From the NCBI GenBank assembly GCA_005772855.1, contig SXIK01000038.1, forward strand, positions 1 to 39,718: DNA of 39,718 nt, read 5' to 3'. This document shows, piece by piece, positions 25,126 to 34,389 of this stretch. This DNA is from Planctomycetia bacterium. GTDB lineage: Bacteria > Planctomycetota > UBA8108 > SXIK01. Position numbers and translations under genes: made by a program. Each line of letters begins with the position of its first letter. Position 1 is the first letter of the stretch. The notes beneath the pieces were generated by a model. The model made no database searches and was not told the DNA's origin. It saw only the letters and a program-made list of their open reading frames with translations.

Positions 25126-26298
25126 ATGCGTATCGCGATCAATCACACGCGATTCAGGAACCAGGGTGGCATCGAGTTCCACATATTCCAGCTCGTGGAG
25201 CGCCTGCTCGCCGACGGGCACGAGGTCCACTGCTTCGTACGCCGATGGACTCCTCATGACCACCCACGGCTGCGATTTCACCACGTCCCAGTCCTCCCCC
25301 TCGGCGAAGGAGTCAAGGCACTCACCTTCGCCTATGCGTCTTTCCTCAAGATCTCGAGGGAGCGTTTCGACGTTGTGCACGGCTTTTCAAAAACGTTCGA
25401 GCAGACCGTTTATACCGATGGAAGCGGGTCCTTCAGCGACTACCGTCGGTACCTTGGATCAGCAAGCTTGTGGCGGCGCATCACCACGTTCCGGCCGCTC
25501 CTCGCTTTCGCAACGTGGCACATTGAGCGGCGGCGGTTCCGGCGCACTCCACCACCCCGCGTTCTTGCGATGTCCGCGGACACGCGGGAGCAAATCCTGC
25601 GGCGGCACCGGTTTCCCGCCGAACGCATCGTAGTTGCCTACAGCGGCGTGGATACGCAACGTTTTCAGCCCGGGACGTCACCAGCGTTACGTGAGGCCGT
25701 CCGTGCCCGCCTCGGCACCCCCGAGAAGCGCCTCGCCCTCCTGTGTATCGGCAACGACTTTCGACGGAAAGGATTCGATACGGCGATCAAGGCCATGACC
25801 CTCCTTCCCAAGGCATTGTGCGCGCTCTGGATACTCGGGCAGGACAGGAACAGCTCGCGCTACGAGAGGCTTGCAGAAAGGCTGGAAGTCGAGGCTCGAT
25901 TTCTTGGCTCGAGTGCCGATCCCACTGAGCTGTTTGCCGGAGCTGACGCGTTCCTCTTCCCGAGCCGCTTTGACGTCTTTGGAAACGCAGCACTCGAGGC
26001 CCTCGCATCCGGGCTTCCAGCGATCTTGAGCAGGAAGGCGGGAGTGAGCGAGCTCGTCGAGGACGGACACGATGGACTCCTCCTGCGCGACCCCGAATCC
26101 CCCCTTGCGCTCGCCCAGCTCGTCCGACGGATCTTCGATCCCGAGCTGCGTCAAAAACTCGCCATGAACGCCCGCGAAACCGCCAAGAAGTACTCCTTCG
26201 AGGCTTATTACCGACGAGTCCTCGAGGCTTATCACACAGCACAAGGAACAGGGCCAAAACAACTTGAAGAAGAGAAAGATCCCGGCGCTGATCAATAG
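25126..26298 (+). CDS. Family 4 glycosyltransferase, WaaG-like
   Basis: A 390-residue GT-B transferase resembling WaaG, the lipopolysaccharide core glucosyltransferase I. It begins MRIAINHTRFRNQGGIEFH (Gly loop for the sugar donor), has HGFSKTFEQTVYTDGSGSF where WaaG has its conserved HG...G stretch, and the C-terminal donor domain with RKGFDTAIKAM, FLFPSRFDVFGNAALEALA and the EX7E-type motif around 285-293. The frame is open far upstream, but that part is antisense to apgM; the ATG at 25126 starts the fold exactly. No good ribosome site precedes it. If WaaG-like, the organism makes an LPS core. Confidence 0.85.
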   Translation: MRIAINHTRFRNQGGIEFHIFQLVERLLADGHEVHCFVRRWTPHDHPRLRFHHVPVLPLGEGVKALTFAYASFLKISRERFDVVHGFSKTFEQTVYTDGSGSFSDYRRYLGSASLWRRITTFRPLLAFATWHIERRRFRRTPPPRVLAMSADTREQILRRHRFPAERIVVAYSGVDTQRFQPGTSPALREAVRARLGTPEKRLALLCIGNDFRRKGFDTAIKAMTLLPKALCALWILGQDRNSSRYERLAERLEVEARFLGSSADPTELFAGADAFLFPSRFDVFGNAALEALASGLPAILSRKAGVSELVEDGHDGLLLRDPESPLALAQLVRRIFDPELRQKLAMNARETAKKYSFEAYYRRVLEAYHTAQGTGPKQLEEEKDPGADQ

Positions 26299-26394
26299 GC
26301 CCTTGTGGCTGTTTCTTGGCCACACAGGTGACTCCATGCCGCCGGATCCCTAAGATAGAAGCGTGGCGATCATTTTTTTGCCACTCTGAAACCT

Positions 26395-29300
26395 GTGGCC
26401 GTGCAAGTCCCACTCTCAACCTCTCTTCCTCCCCGGTATCAGATCCTTCGCCTTCTGGGCGAGGGCGCAATGGGTCGTGTTCTGGAGGCTCTGGATCAGA
26501 GAGAGGGTCGTCGTGTGGCCGTCAAGACGCTCAGGGCGTCGTCGCCAGCGGACCGGCGACACATGGAGGCCGAGGTTCGGACCCTCTCTCGGCTCCAACA
26601 CCAGGGTATCGTCCGTTTTCTCGACACGGGGATTTGCGGCGACGAGATCTTTTTGACGATGGAAGTCTGCGATGGCGTCACTCTTGACCGTTTCCTCGAG
26701 CTAGGCCTTCCTGGAAGTGGCGCGATTCGCTGGCTACTCAAGGCGGCGATGCAGCTCTCCGAGGCCCTGGCCTATCTCCACTCCTGCGATGTGATCCACG
26801 GAGACTTGAAGCCAGCGAACATCGTGGTGCTTGGCTCACTGAATGCGGAGGACCCATCGGACGAGTCTCGGCTACGTGGGCTGTTCGACGCCCCGAACTT
26901 CAGCGTGAAGATCCTCGATTTCGGCCTGGCGAAAAATTTGGGGGCCTTGCTCCAACCCGGGGAGACAGCGGCAGGCACGCCGCTCTACATGTCCCCGGAG
27001 CAACTCCGCGTTCAGGCCACCGAGAGATCGGACCTCTACTCGCTGGGCGCCCTCCTCTATCACCTCGTCACGGGCAAGCCGCCTTTCCCCGGCCTGTCGC
27101 AGATCCTGTCCGGAAAGAGCCCTCCTCGCCCCGGCGACTTGAACCCGGCATGCCTGCCAGCCCTCTCGCAGTTGATCCTTCGGCTGCTCGCCCGCGAGCC
27201 ACACGATCGCCTCGCCTCGGCGAGCGAGGTTCGGGAGCACTTGCTCGACATCCTCGAGCCTGGCCGCCCGACAACTCAGATTCCGGATCGACTACTCCCC
27301 ACGGTCTTCGTTGGCCGTGTAACTGAACTCAACAGGCTCAGCGCCCTCGTCGCAAGCGCCGCGGCCAGAAAAGGTTCGTCCCTGCGCATAGGCGGGCCCC
27401 GTGGCTCCGGCAAGAGCTGGCTCCTACGCGAGAGTGGAATCATCGCCGAAGCGCTCGCCGACCACGGTGTGCCCACGTTTCGGCTCACCTTTTCGCCTGG
27501 AAACAGCAGCTTCACAGCGTTCTCAACCCTGTTCGATGATCTCTCATCGCTCGAAGATACCTCGGGTCCTGAACCTCACTCGGCGTCGCCGTTGACCGAA
27601 GCTCTCAAGGAGTGGAAAGCGGCGGTGGCGGAACCCCAGGGCCCCGACTCCCCACCGTTGCCAGCCTGGACAGACGATGGATCCGGAGCGGCGGCGAAAA
27701 TCCTCCGTGATCGACGGGTCGATGCGGCCCTGAAGATTCTGTGTGCCGCTTGCCAACGCCCGCTCTTTCTTCAAATCGAGGATGTGCAGCACGCAGGCGA
27801 GCTTGAGATCGAGATCCTTGGCCGACTTTCCCGCCGCGCCAGAGACTGGCCTGTCGCCCTGGTAGTCACACACCGCACCGACTCCCAGAAGACCTCGGAG
27901 ATTCTTGCTCGCTGGCTCCAGGACTTTGACACAAACTCTGCAACCGGCCCGATCCTGTTGGCCGGACTCTCGGACGGCGAGGTGGCGAAACTGGTGGAGC
28001 GCAGACTCTACCCAACGAGCAAGATTTCGCCGGCACTCATGGAGGCGCTTACCAAGAGATCGGAGGGGAACCCTCTGGCGCTTTCTCGTTGGCTCGAAAT
28101 CCTTTGGGGACAGGGGCACCTGAGGCGAGCCGACGGCGACTGGCAGCTGGCCCAGGACCAGCAGCAAGGCGACCTCCCTCCAGAGAGCCTCTGGGGTCCC
28201 CTTTTCAGGGCGATCCCGGAGGCAGATCGAGCGCTCCTGACGGCAACGTCGATTCTGGGCACTCCGTCATCTGCGGCGACGCTGGGTCGGGTCGCCGGGC
28301 TCGAGGCCGGCTCGATCGAGGGCGAATCCCTACAGGCCAGCCTGCGTCGACTGGCAAAGAAAGGTCTCCTGGCAGAAGATCGTGACGGATTCCGCCCAAC
28401 GCCGGATCTCGAGGACGGAGGGGCTGGCGCCCTGGCGATGTTTGGAGTTTTGGGCGCGAAGGCCATCGAGGCCTTTCACGCGCGCGCGGCCGCCTCGATC
28501 CTTGAATCAAGCGGCGCCAGCGACGGACACGCGGCTCTTCGCATCGCGCGTCACCTCGAACGATCGGGCAATCCGTACGAGGCGGCACGATACTATTCCG
28601 TGGCCGGCCGACACTTCGCGAACGGGTTTCTCAACACGCTCGCGATTGATGCCTACCAGAGGGCCCTGGCGCTTTCTGACTCGCAAGATCTGCAGGGGGA
28701 AATTGAGGAAGGCCTGGGCGATCTGCACGGCCGCCTTGGCCACTACGCTGTGGCGCTTCAGCGTCTAGGGGAAGCTCTCTCGAAGCGGGGAGTGAGCCTC
28801 TCTCTTCTCGACAAGATCGGCCGAGTGCTGCATCGCCAGGGCGAGTTGACGCAGGCAACCCGCGTCTTCACGGAGTGCCTCGAATCCGCAGGAGAGAACG
28901 AAGCCGCTCGCGCTCTGGCGCTCCTTCGGCTGGGCGGCTTGCTACTGGAGCGAGGACAGGCGGCAGAGGCTCGCGATCGACTGGAGGAAAGCCTCAGTAT
29001 TTGCACCCGCCTCGGTGATGTTCGACAGACGGCGAGGGTTCAATTCAGCCTTGGTGTCGCGGAGAAACAACAAGATCGGCCAGACATTGCCGCCCTGCGC
29101 TTCGAGGAGGCGCTACGAAACGCCGAGCGATCCGGCAGCGTCCTCGAAGCGGCGACGACTCTCAACAACCTGGGGAACATCCACCGGGCCCTGGGGGATG
29201 AGCAACGCGCCATCGACTGCCTGCGCCGTTCGATGACGGCACGCGAGAGCATGGGAGACCGTCAGGGCATCGCAATTGTGCTCAACAACATCGCACAGGT

Positions 29301-30150
29301 ACACCTGATGCGGGGCGAGCTACCGGCCTCCCGCGCTGCGACAGAAAGCTCCCTCCAGATCTTCGCTGAAGTCGGTGACAAGCGAGGCATCCTCATTGCT
29401 CGGTCCAATCTCGGCGCGACGCTTCTCCAGCTTGGTCAGCTACAGGCCGCCCGGGAGCAGCTTGAGGCGGTGACCGGCGAGTCGAAACGGCTCCAACTTT
29501 ATAGAATCCTGGAGTCGGCTCTTTGCACCCTCGGAGCGCTGGAGCTCGATGCCGGATACTACCCAACGAGCGCCGAGCACGTCCGTGAGGCGCTCAGGAG
29601 CATCCCGGAGGACAAGCCGATTGAGCTTCGCGCCCACGCGCTCTCACTCGCCGCAGCGGTCTCGCTCAAGCAGAACAACAGGGAAGCGGCCGAGGATGCC
29701 TTCCGCGAAGCTTCCTTCCTGGCGAACGAGATTCATCTTCGGGGCAAGCTCGGCCTCTTCCATGCGGTCGAGATGCGCCTCCACCTCCTGCGCGGCGAGA
29801 TCGAGGAGGCTCTGAAGGCCGGACAGCCCCATCTGACCCACCAGGGCAGTCTCGACAAGCTACACTGGGGGCTGCTGCATGTGGAGGCTGGCAAGGCTTA
29901 CCGCGAGTTGGGCCCTGATTGGGCCGATCGTGCCGAACGAGAGCTTACAAGGGCGATCCGCATTTTTGAGTCCATGCCGAGCCCCCTCCACGCGGCCGAG
30001 GCTCGAATTGAGCTTGGAATCTACTGGCGGCTTCTTGGGGAGGACCTGACCTCGGAGGACCTCTTTAGAAGTGCAAGGGAGGAGCTGAACTCCTGCGGCG
30101 CCTCTCAACGTATCGAAGAGCTGAATATTGTAAAGGATCTCAGACCATGA
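26395..30150 (+). CDS. Serine/threonine protein kinase fused to an ATPase domain and TPR array
   Basis: A 1,251-residue signalling protein. Residues about 14-285 form a Hanks-type kinase: LGEGAMGRVLEA glycine loop, VAVKTL lysine, catalytic HGDLKPANI, DFGLA, GTPLYMSPEQL. The loop has Gly where most kinases have Arg (HRD), so it is non-RD. A P-loop ATPase domain follows (GGPRGSGKSWLLRE near 332-345; STAND/AAA-like), then at least ten TPR units from about 700 to the C-terminus (NNLGNIHRALGDEQRAIDCL, NNIAQVHLMRGELPASRAA). No membrane segment. The start is a GTG at 26395 without a clear ribosome site. The stop overlaps the next ATG by four bases, tying it to the sigma-54 activator. Confidence 0.9.
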   Translation: MAVQVPLSTSLPPRYQILRLLGEGAMGRVLEALDQREGRRVAVKTLRASSPADRRHMEAEVRTLSRLQHQGIVRFLDTGICGDEIFLTMEVCDGVTLDRFLELGLPGSGAIRWLLKAAMQLSEALAYLHSCDVIHGDLKPANIVVLGSLNAEDPSDESRLRGLFDAPNFSVKILDFGLAKNLGALLQPGETAAGTPLYMSPEQLRVQATERSDLYSLGALLYHLVTGKPPFPGLSQILSGKSPPRPGDLNPACLPALSQLILRLLAREPHDRLASASEVREHLLDILEPGRPTTQIPDRLLPTVFVGRVTELNRLSALVASAAARKGSSLRIGGPRGSGKSWLLRESGIIAEALADHGVPTFRLTFSPGNSSFTAFSTLFDDLSSLEDTSGPEPHSASPLTEALKEWKAAVAEPQGPDSPPLPAWTDDGSGAAAKILRDRRVDAALKILCAACQRPLFLQIEDVQHAGELEIEILGRLSRRARDWPVALVVTHRTDSQKTSEILARWLQDFDTNSATGPILLAGLSDGEVAKLVERRLYPTSKISPALMEALTKRSEGNPLALSRWLEILWGQGHLRRADGDWQLAQDQQQGDLPPESLWGPLFRAIPEADRALLTATSILGTPSSAATLGRVAGLEAGSIEGESLQASLRRLAKKGLLAEDRDGFRPTPDLEDGGAGALAMFGVLGAKAIEAFHARAAASILESSGASDGHAALRIARHLERSGNPYEAARYYSVAGRHFANGFLNTLAIDAYQRALALSDSQDLQGEIEEGLGDLHGRLGHYAVALQRLGEALSKRGVSLSLLDKIGRVLHRQGELTQATRVFTECLESAGENEAARALALLRLGGLLLERGQAAEARDRLEESLSICTRLGDVRQTARVQFSLGVAEKQQDRPDIAALRFEEALRNAERSGSVLEAATTLNNLGNIHRALGDEQRAIDCLRRSMTARESMGDRQGIAIVLNNIAQVHLMRGELPASRAATESSLQIFAEVGDKRGILIARSNLGATLLQLGQLQAAREQLEAVTGESKRLQLYRILESALCTLGALELDAGYYPTSAEHVREALRSIPEDKPIELRAHALSLAAAVSLKQNNREAAEDAFREASFLANEIHLRGKLGLFHAVEMRLHLLRGEIEEALKAGQPHLTHQGSLDKLHWGLLHVEAGKAYRELGPDWADRAERELTRAIRIFESMPSPLHAAEARIELGIYWRLLGEDLTSEDLFRSAREELNSCGASQRIEELNIVKDLRP

Positions 30151-31940
30151 GCCAGGTGCTGTACCGTCGCAAAGCCATCCTTTCCCGCATTCGCAAGGCA
30201 CTCGATGCCTTCTACATGCTCCAGAAGATTGACTGGGAGTACGATATTCGCACCACCCTCGAGAAGATTCTCGCGCTGGTGCTGGAAGAGGTCGAGCTCG
30301 AGGGAGGAAAACAAATCGAGCGTGGTTTGATCATCATCCAGCCCGACGGGGGCGGAAATCTCGAGATTCATGCTGGCTGGAAGGCCGACGACCCCGACCT
30401 TGCCTTCAGCCGTACCGTGGTCCAACAGACCATTGCGACGGGCGAGCCCATTCTCTGCGAGAACGCCAAGGACGACCTCCGCTTCAGGGAAGCCGAGAGT
30501 ATCAAGAACCTCGTGACCCTCTCCCTGATCTCGGTCCCGCTGACGTTTGAGGTGCAGCGTATTGGCGCCCTGTACATCGAGAGCAAGTCGCCAAGCAACT
30601 TGTTCGACGAGTCGGATCTTGATTTTTTGAAAGAGTTCACCGAGTGCATCGCCCCTTACCTCAAGACGGCGCTGACCCACCAGGGGCACGTGAAGGCGCT
30701 CCTCAGGCTACAGGAGGAGGTTAGCGGGCAGTACCAATTCTCGAACATTATCGGGCGCAGCGCCTCCATACAAAATGTCTTTGACCTGGTCCGAATCGCG
30801 GCCGGGAACGATCGCACGGTTCTCATTACCGGCGAGTCTGGCTGCGGCAAGGAGCTGATCGCGAACGCGATTCATTACAACGGTCCCCGCAAGAACAACG
30901 CATTTGTGGTTGTCGACTGCTCTGGCTTGAGCGAGCACCTCCTCGAGAGTGAGCTATTTGGTCACCGACGTGGAGCCTTCACTGGCGCCTCCAGCGACAA
31001 GGTAGGAGCCTTCGAGGAGGCGAACAACGGAACGATCTTTCTCGACGAAATCAGCGACGCGTCCAAGCCTCTCCAGCAGAAACTACGACGCGTGCTTCAG
31101 GAAAGTGAGATCCGCCGGGTTGGCGAAAACATCTCCAGAAAAGTCAACGTTCGCGTCATCTGCGCAACGAACAAGAGCCTCCCTGGGCTCGTGGAACACG
31201 GCGAGTTCATCCGTGATCTCTACTTCCGGATCAACAAGTTCCCGATCCACCTTCCGCCCATCCGTAACCGCAGAGAGGACATCCCTCTCCTCGTCGAGCA
31301 CTTCCTCTCGAAGGCTGGAGCGACCGACGGCGCCCCCAGGAAACGCATCCACCCCGATGCGCTGGAAATGCTCCTCGCGCGCGATTGGGCCGAGAACAAC
31401 GTCCGCGAACTCCGTAACACGGTAGAGCTCGCCTGCGACTTCGCGCCGGATGGAGAAATTACGCGCAAGACACTCGAACGGGTCCTGCGTGTGCAGCGCG
31501 GTGAAATGGAGAAGCCTCTCGATGCGTCAACGAGCCAGCCCCACCGGGACTTCTCTCGGACCTCGGGAAGTCTCGTGGAAATCCACATTGATGCATTCCG
31601 CACGCTCCTGGAAAACGCAAGAACATTCGAGCGCCCGGAAGACCTGGAAAAGGAGGAAACCCCCTTCTACCGAATCCAGCTTGAGGTGGCTGCTCGAGCC
31701 ATTATAGAGGGGCTCCGAGCCGTAAATTGGAAGCTCCGACCTGCAGCAAAAATCCTCGGAATCAGCCCGACAAAACTCAGGTACGAGCTCAAGACATACT
31801 TGCAATTGACACTCAATAGCTGCGGCGGAAAGTGCGATGAGGCCGCCAAGAAGCTGGGCATCCCCGCAGAAGTGATCGAGAAGAAGGCCGCTGATTTTGG
31901 CCTGGAGGAGCTACTTTCGACAGAAGGGAAATCACGATGA
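30147..31940 (+). CDS. Sigma-54-dependent transcriptional activator with GAF domain
   Basis: A 597-residue enhancer-binding protein. Residues about 25-180 are a GAF sensor domain (ERGLIIIQPDGG, VPLTFEVQRIGALYIES). The AAA+ domain (about 200-435) has Walker A GESGCGKE (229-236), the sigma-54 contact loop GAFTGA (276-281), Walker B GTIFLDE (295-301), and the RDLYFRINKF arginine region. The C-terminus holds a Fis-type helix-turn-helix (AAKILGISPTKLRYELKTY) followed by a second similar unit (EAAKKLGIPAEVIEKKAADF). It has no receiver domain, so activation probably comes through the GAF domain or the upstream kinase, to which it is translationally coupled. Confidence 0.93.
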   Translation: MSQVLYRRKAILSRIRKALDAFYMLQKIDWEYDIRTTLEKILALVLEEVELEGGKQIERGLIIIQPDGGGNLEIHAGWKADDPDLAFSRTVVQQTIATGEPILCENAKDDLRFREAESIKNLVTLSLISVPLTFEVQRIGALYIESKSPSNLFDESDLDFLKEFTECIAPYLKTALTHQGHVKALLRLQEEVSGQYQFSNIIGRSASIQNVFDLVRIAAGNDRTVLITGESGCGKELIANAIHYNGPRKNNAFVVVDCSGLSEHLLESELFGHRRGAFTGASSDKVGAFEEANNGTIFLDEISDASKPLQQKLRRVLQESEIRRVGENISRKVNVRVICATNKSLPGLVEHGEFIRDLYFRINKFPIHLPPIRNRREDIPLLVEHFLSKAGATDGAPRKRIHPDALEMLLARDWAENNVRELRNTVELACDFAPDGEITRKTLERVLRVQRGEMEKPLDASTSQPHRDFSRTSGSLVEIHIDAFRTLLENARTFERPEDLEKEETPFYRIQLEVAARAIIEGLRAVNWKLRPAAKILGISPTKLRYELKTYLQLTLNSCGGKCDEAAKKLGIPAEVIEKKAADFGLEELLSTEGKSR

Positions 31941-32239
31941 GAAAACAGGGAAAGTCGATGCGCATAGGCGTCCTCCGCGTTTACTTCATGATCTTGGACG
32001 CTCACTCGCTCAAGGAGAAGCGGATGGTGGTTCGATCGCTCAAGGACCGCCTCTCAAATACTTTCAACGTCGCCGTCGCCGAGATAGGTTCCAACGACAA
32101 GTGGCAGGTCGGGGAGCTGGGCCTCGCCACGGTCGGCAACGACGCCAAATTCGTCAACTCAGCAATGGAAGAAGTGAAGAACTTCATTCAGTCGAACCCC
32201 GCAATCCGAATCATCGAGTCCGACATCGAGATTATCTAG
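31937..32239 (+). CDS. DUF503 (YlxP-like) protein
   Basis: A 100-residue protein of the DUF503 family, small cytoplasmic proteins often encoded near nusA-infB-rbfA and of unsettled function. Family features are MRIGVLRVYFMILDAHSLKE, KRMVVRSLKDRL, NVAVAEIGSNDKWQ, and the C-terminal IIESDIEII. The ATG at 31937 overlaps the activator stop (ATGA) and has AAGGGA upstream; family alignment suggests translation could also begin at ATG 31958, which has GGGAAAG before it. Here it is the third member of a coupled signalling operon, an unusual setting. Confidence 0.85.
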   Translation: MRKQGKSMRIGVLRVYFMILDAHSLKEKRMVVRSLKDRLSNTFNVAVAEIGSNDKWQVGELGLATVGNDAKFVNSAMEEVKNFIQSNPAIRIIESDIEII

Positions 32240-32480
32240 ACCTCAGGCGCAGCAGCTCCCGTCGTCTTGACCGTGGTGGACTCGCGCGACAGCAGCTCGC
32301 TCCGCGACCGGGCGACATATGTGGAGCCCCATCGAAACGCTCCTCCAGCCCCCCTGATCACCGGAACGCCACTCGCCTTCGACCAGGCACGGCTCGAGTG
32401 GGCGAGTCCAGTCACAAGTTCTTGTGGCGTGAAAATCCAGGGCGGCACAACGCTCAAGTTGGGCTAAGATCAGGTTCACC

Positions 32481-32939
32481 GTGGGTAACATCCACAGGAA
32501 GAAACAAAAGGCGAAACGTCGTGCACGACGGGTGGCCGAGGCGGCCTGGGAAGCCGTCGACCGCTCGGATCTCCTGAAGGCCGAAAAAACCTTGCGAAAC
32601 GTACTGAAGACCCGGGCGGGCGACTGCGTCCTGTGGAACGACCTGGGTCTCGTTCTGTGGCGCAAGGGCGACCTGCGCGAGGCGGAAAGTGCCTTGCGCA
32701 CTGCTATCACGCTCCGTCCGCACTACGAGGACGGCAAGATGAACCTCTCGGCACTGCTTGCATCGCGCGGCTTTTACCGCCAGGCTCTCCGCCTCGAGGA
32801 GGAGATGGCTCGGAGCTCATCGCGGTCGGAGTTTCACCACAAGATGGCCGAGGAGTATCGCCAGCTCGCCGAGACACGGAGCGCCGCCCTCAACGCCTCG
32901 GCTGAGACGGGAGAAGGTTCCTCTGCCCGGGATGGATAG
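32481..32939 (+). CDS. Small TPR-repeat protein
   Basis: A 152-residue cytoplasmic protein with a very basic N-terminus (HRKKQKAKRRARR), then about three TPR-like helix pairs (AEKTLRNVLKTRAGDCVLWN, DLGLVLWRKGDLREAESALR, MNLSALLASRGFYRQALRLE) and a polar tail. Probably a protein-interaction adaptor; the basic leader could bind RNA. GTG start at 32481 with CAGG upstream. Its last five codons lie in the repeat shared with the end of the EF-G-like gene, so the original C-terminus may have been replaced. Confidence 0.65.
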   Translation: MGNIHRKKQKAKRRARRVAEAAWEAVDRSDLLKAEKTLRNVLKTRAGDCVLWNDLGLVLWRKGDLREAESALRTAITLRPHYEDGKMNLSALLASRGFYRQALRLEEEMARSSSRSEFHHKMAEEYRQLAETRSAALNASAETGEGSSARDG

Positions 32940-32997
32940 TCCTTCTTCTCCATCTTGTGCCTCGCCGCCTCGACCCACTTCTGCGGGGGCTGACAGG
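32923..32997 (-). pseudogene. Duplicated 3'-end fragment of an EF-G-like gene
   Basis: About 54 of 62 bases at 32937-32997 match 35412-35473, the 3' end of the EF-G-like gene, in the same orientation, with a further shared CTGCCCGG just outside. The minus-strand reading gives QPPQKWVEAARHKMEKKD against SLQQKLVEAAKHEMEKED in the intact gene. One base is missing, which shifts the frame, and upstream similarity stops. It overlaps the end of the TPR gene. Confidence 0.6.
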
Positions 32998-33342
32998 CGC
33001 GTGCGCCATTGGAGCGATGTCTGCATCGCAAGCTCCATCGAGCCGCGAGAGCGGCATCGCACGGAATTCACTATCCAGGCCCGTTCGGCCCAACAAGATT
33101 GATGACTGGACCGCACGAGCTCATGGCCCGACGCTCCAGACGGGAATGTCACCACATGTACCGCGCGGCAAGAAATGGAGCCTCCCTCCAGGACGAGCAG
33201 ACGATTTCCTGAGCGGTATGCGAAAATGGAAGTTGTGGCCTTGTTGGAAAGCACGCCCGAGAAGCGCCGGAAATTCCGTTGATGATCGGAGCAGCGCTCG
33301 TGTGCTATATCTCTCAAGATTTCTAATGGTCGGAATAGCCCT
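32998..33342. other. Intergenic region, mostly unexplained
   Basis: About 345 bases after the EF-G-tail fragment. No gene is supported. A 35-codon plus-strand frame at 33175-33282 (ending PERYAKMEVVALLESTPEKR and a few basic residues) looks coding-like but has no good ribosome site and no family match that I know; it may be a remnant. Confidence 0.4.
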
Positions 33343-34389
33343 GTGGCCAAGAAAGGCATGGCGTACGTCGAAATGATTGCAAGGACAGTTCACATCCAGA
33401 GTGCTCTCCCTTTCCACTGCGCGTTCCGTCGCCTGACTCTCCCTTGGCTCTCGAGCATCCTTATTTTCCATGGTTGCCATCACGTCGGGCCAGGCACGCT
33501 GGTGCGGGACCGCTTCGACTACAGCGAAAGCATCGCCCAGTCGTGGAAGGAGCAGACACTGCTCAATCTCGTCAAGCTACGGTACATGGACTTGCCAGTG
33601 TTCCTCGACGTGGGTCAGATCGTGAGCGGATACACGCTCGAGTCGAGCGCGGATCTCTCCGGATCCATCGTCTGGCCGCGTGCCGCCGATGCGGTGGGAG
33701 TTGGGAGCAGCTGGAGGTTCACGGACAGGCCAACAATTACTTACACGCCCCTGACCGGTGAGTCATTCCTGCGCAGTCTGATCGCACCCATCCCCCCCAT
33801 GTCTGTTTTTTATCTCCTTCAGTCGGGGTATCCGGCCGACTTCGTTCTTGGGCTTGCAATCAGCAACTTGAATGGACTTCGCAACCCCCTGACGACGAGT
33901 GCTGTGCCCCGCGATCGTGTTCAGGACTTCGGTCGCGTGCTCGAACTGCTCCGGGATCTGCAAGTCCACGGCGCGTTTGGTCTGCGAGTCGAGATTGGCA
34001 CCGCCAAGGAGGAATCGGTCATCCTCTTTTTTCGGGCGGACAACCTTCCCGAGCCGATTGTCGCCAAGATCAACGAGGTCCGAAGCCTTCTCGGCATTCC
34101 GCAGGACCGCACACGGCTTCGCCTCGTCTATTCGCCGGTGCGCGGCGGCCCCGATGAGCTCACGGTCCAAACTCGCTCGGTTCTTCAGTCGCTCCTGGCC
34201 CTCTCGGGAGCTGTGGAGGTTCCTCGCGTTCACGTGGAGGAAGGGCGAGCGGTGCCCTTGCCCGATCCGGACCCTGAAACGAAACGCACCCTCGCCTTCT
34301 CAATTCACTCCGGAAAGGAAAGACCTGCGGACGCTTTTGTCGTCGTTCCTTATCGAAACCTCTGGTACTGGATCGATGATACGGACTAG
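33343..34389 (+). CDS. Uncharacterised predicted lipoprotein
   Basis: A 348-residue protein belonging to a family I have seen only as hypothetical in Gram-negative genomes; I cannot name a function. It has a hydrophobic N-terminal segment ending LPWLSSILIFHGC, a probable lipoprotein signal, followed by the conserved opening DRFDYSESIAQSWKEQTLLN, LVKLRYMDLPVFLDVGQIVS, and RPTITYTPLTGESFLRSL. The rest is mixed alpha/beta without known catalytic motifs. The start is uncertain: GTG 33343, ATG 33358 and ATG 33373 are all possible, and none has an ideal ribosome site. It stands alone; outer-membrane or periplasmic location is likely. Confidence 0.7.
   Translation: MAKKGMAYVEMIARTVHIQSALPFHCAFRRLTLPWLSSILIFHGCHHVGPGTLVRDRFDYSESIAQSWKEQTLLNLVKLRYMDLPVFLDVGQIVSGYTLESSADLSGSIVWPRAADAVGVGSSWRFTDRPTITYTPLTGESFLRSLIAPIPPMSVFYLLQSGYPADFVLGLAISNLNGLRNPLTTSAVPRDRVQDFGRVLELLRDLQVHGAFGLRVEIGTAKEESVILFFRADNLPEPIVAKINEVRSLLGIPQDRTRLRLVYSPVRGGPDELTVQTRSVLQSLLALSGAVEVPRVHVEEGRAVPLPDPDPETKRTLAFSIHSGKERPADAFVVVPYRNLWYWIDDTD

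Noticed and set aside
26360-26385. Sigma-54 promoter (TGGC ... TTGCC) before the kinase gene
   Set aside because: The distance between the GG and GC elements is 15 bases rather than 12.
32236-32457. 73-residue minus-strand gene between DUF503 and the TPR gene
   Set aside because: TTG start without a ribosome site, no family resemblance, and it overlaps the DUF503 stop; treated as chance.
33175-33282. 35-residue plus-strand small protein
   Set aside because: Coding-like ending but weak ribosome site and no context; mentioned only within the intergenic entry.
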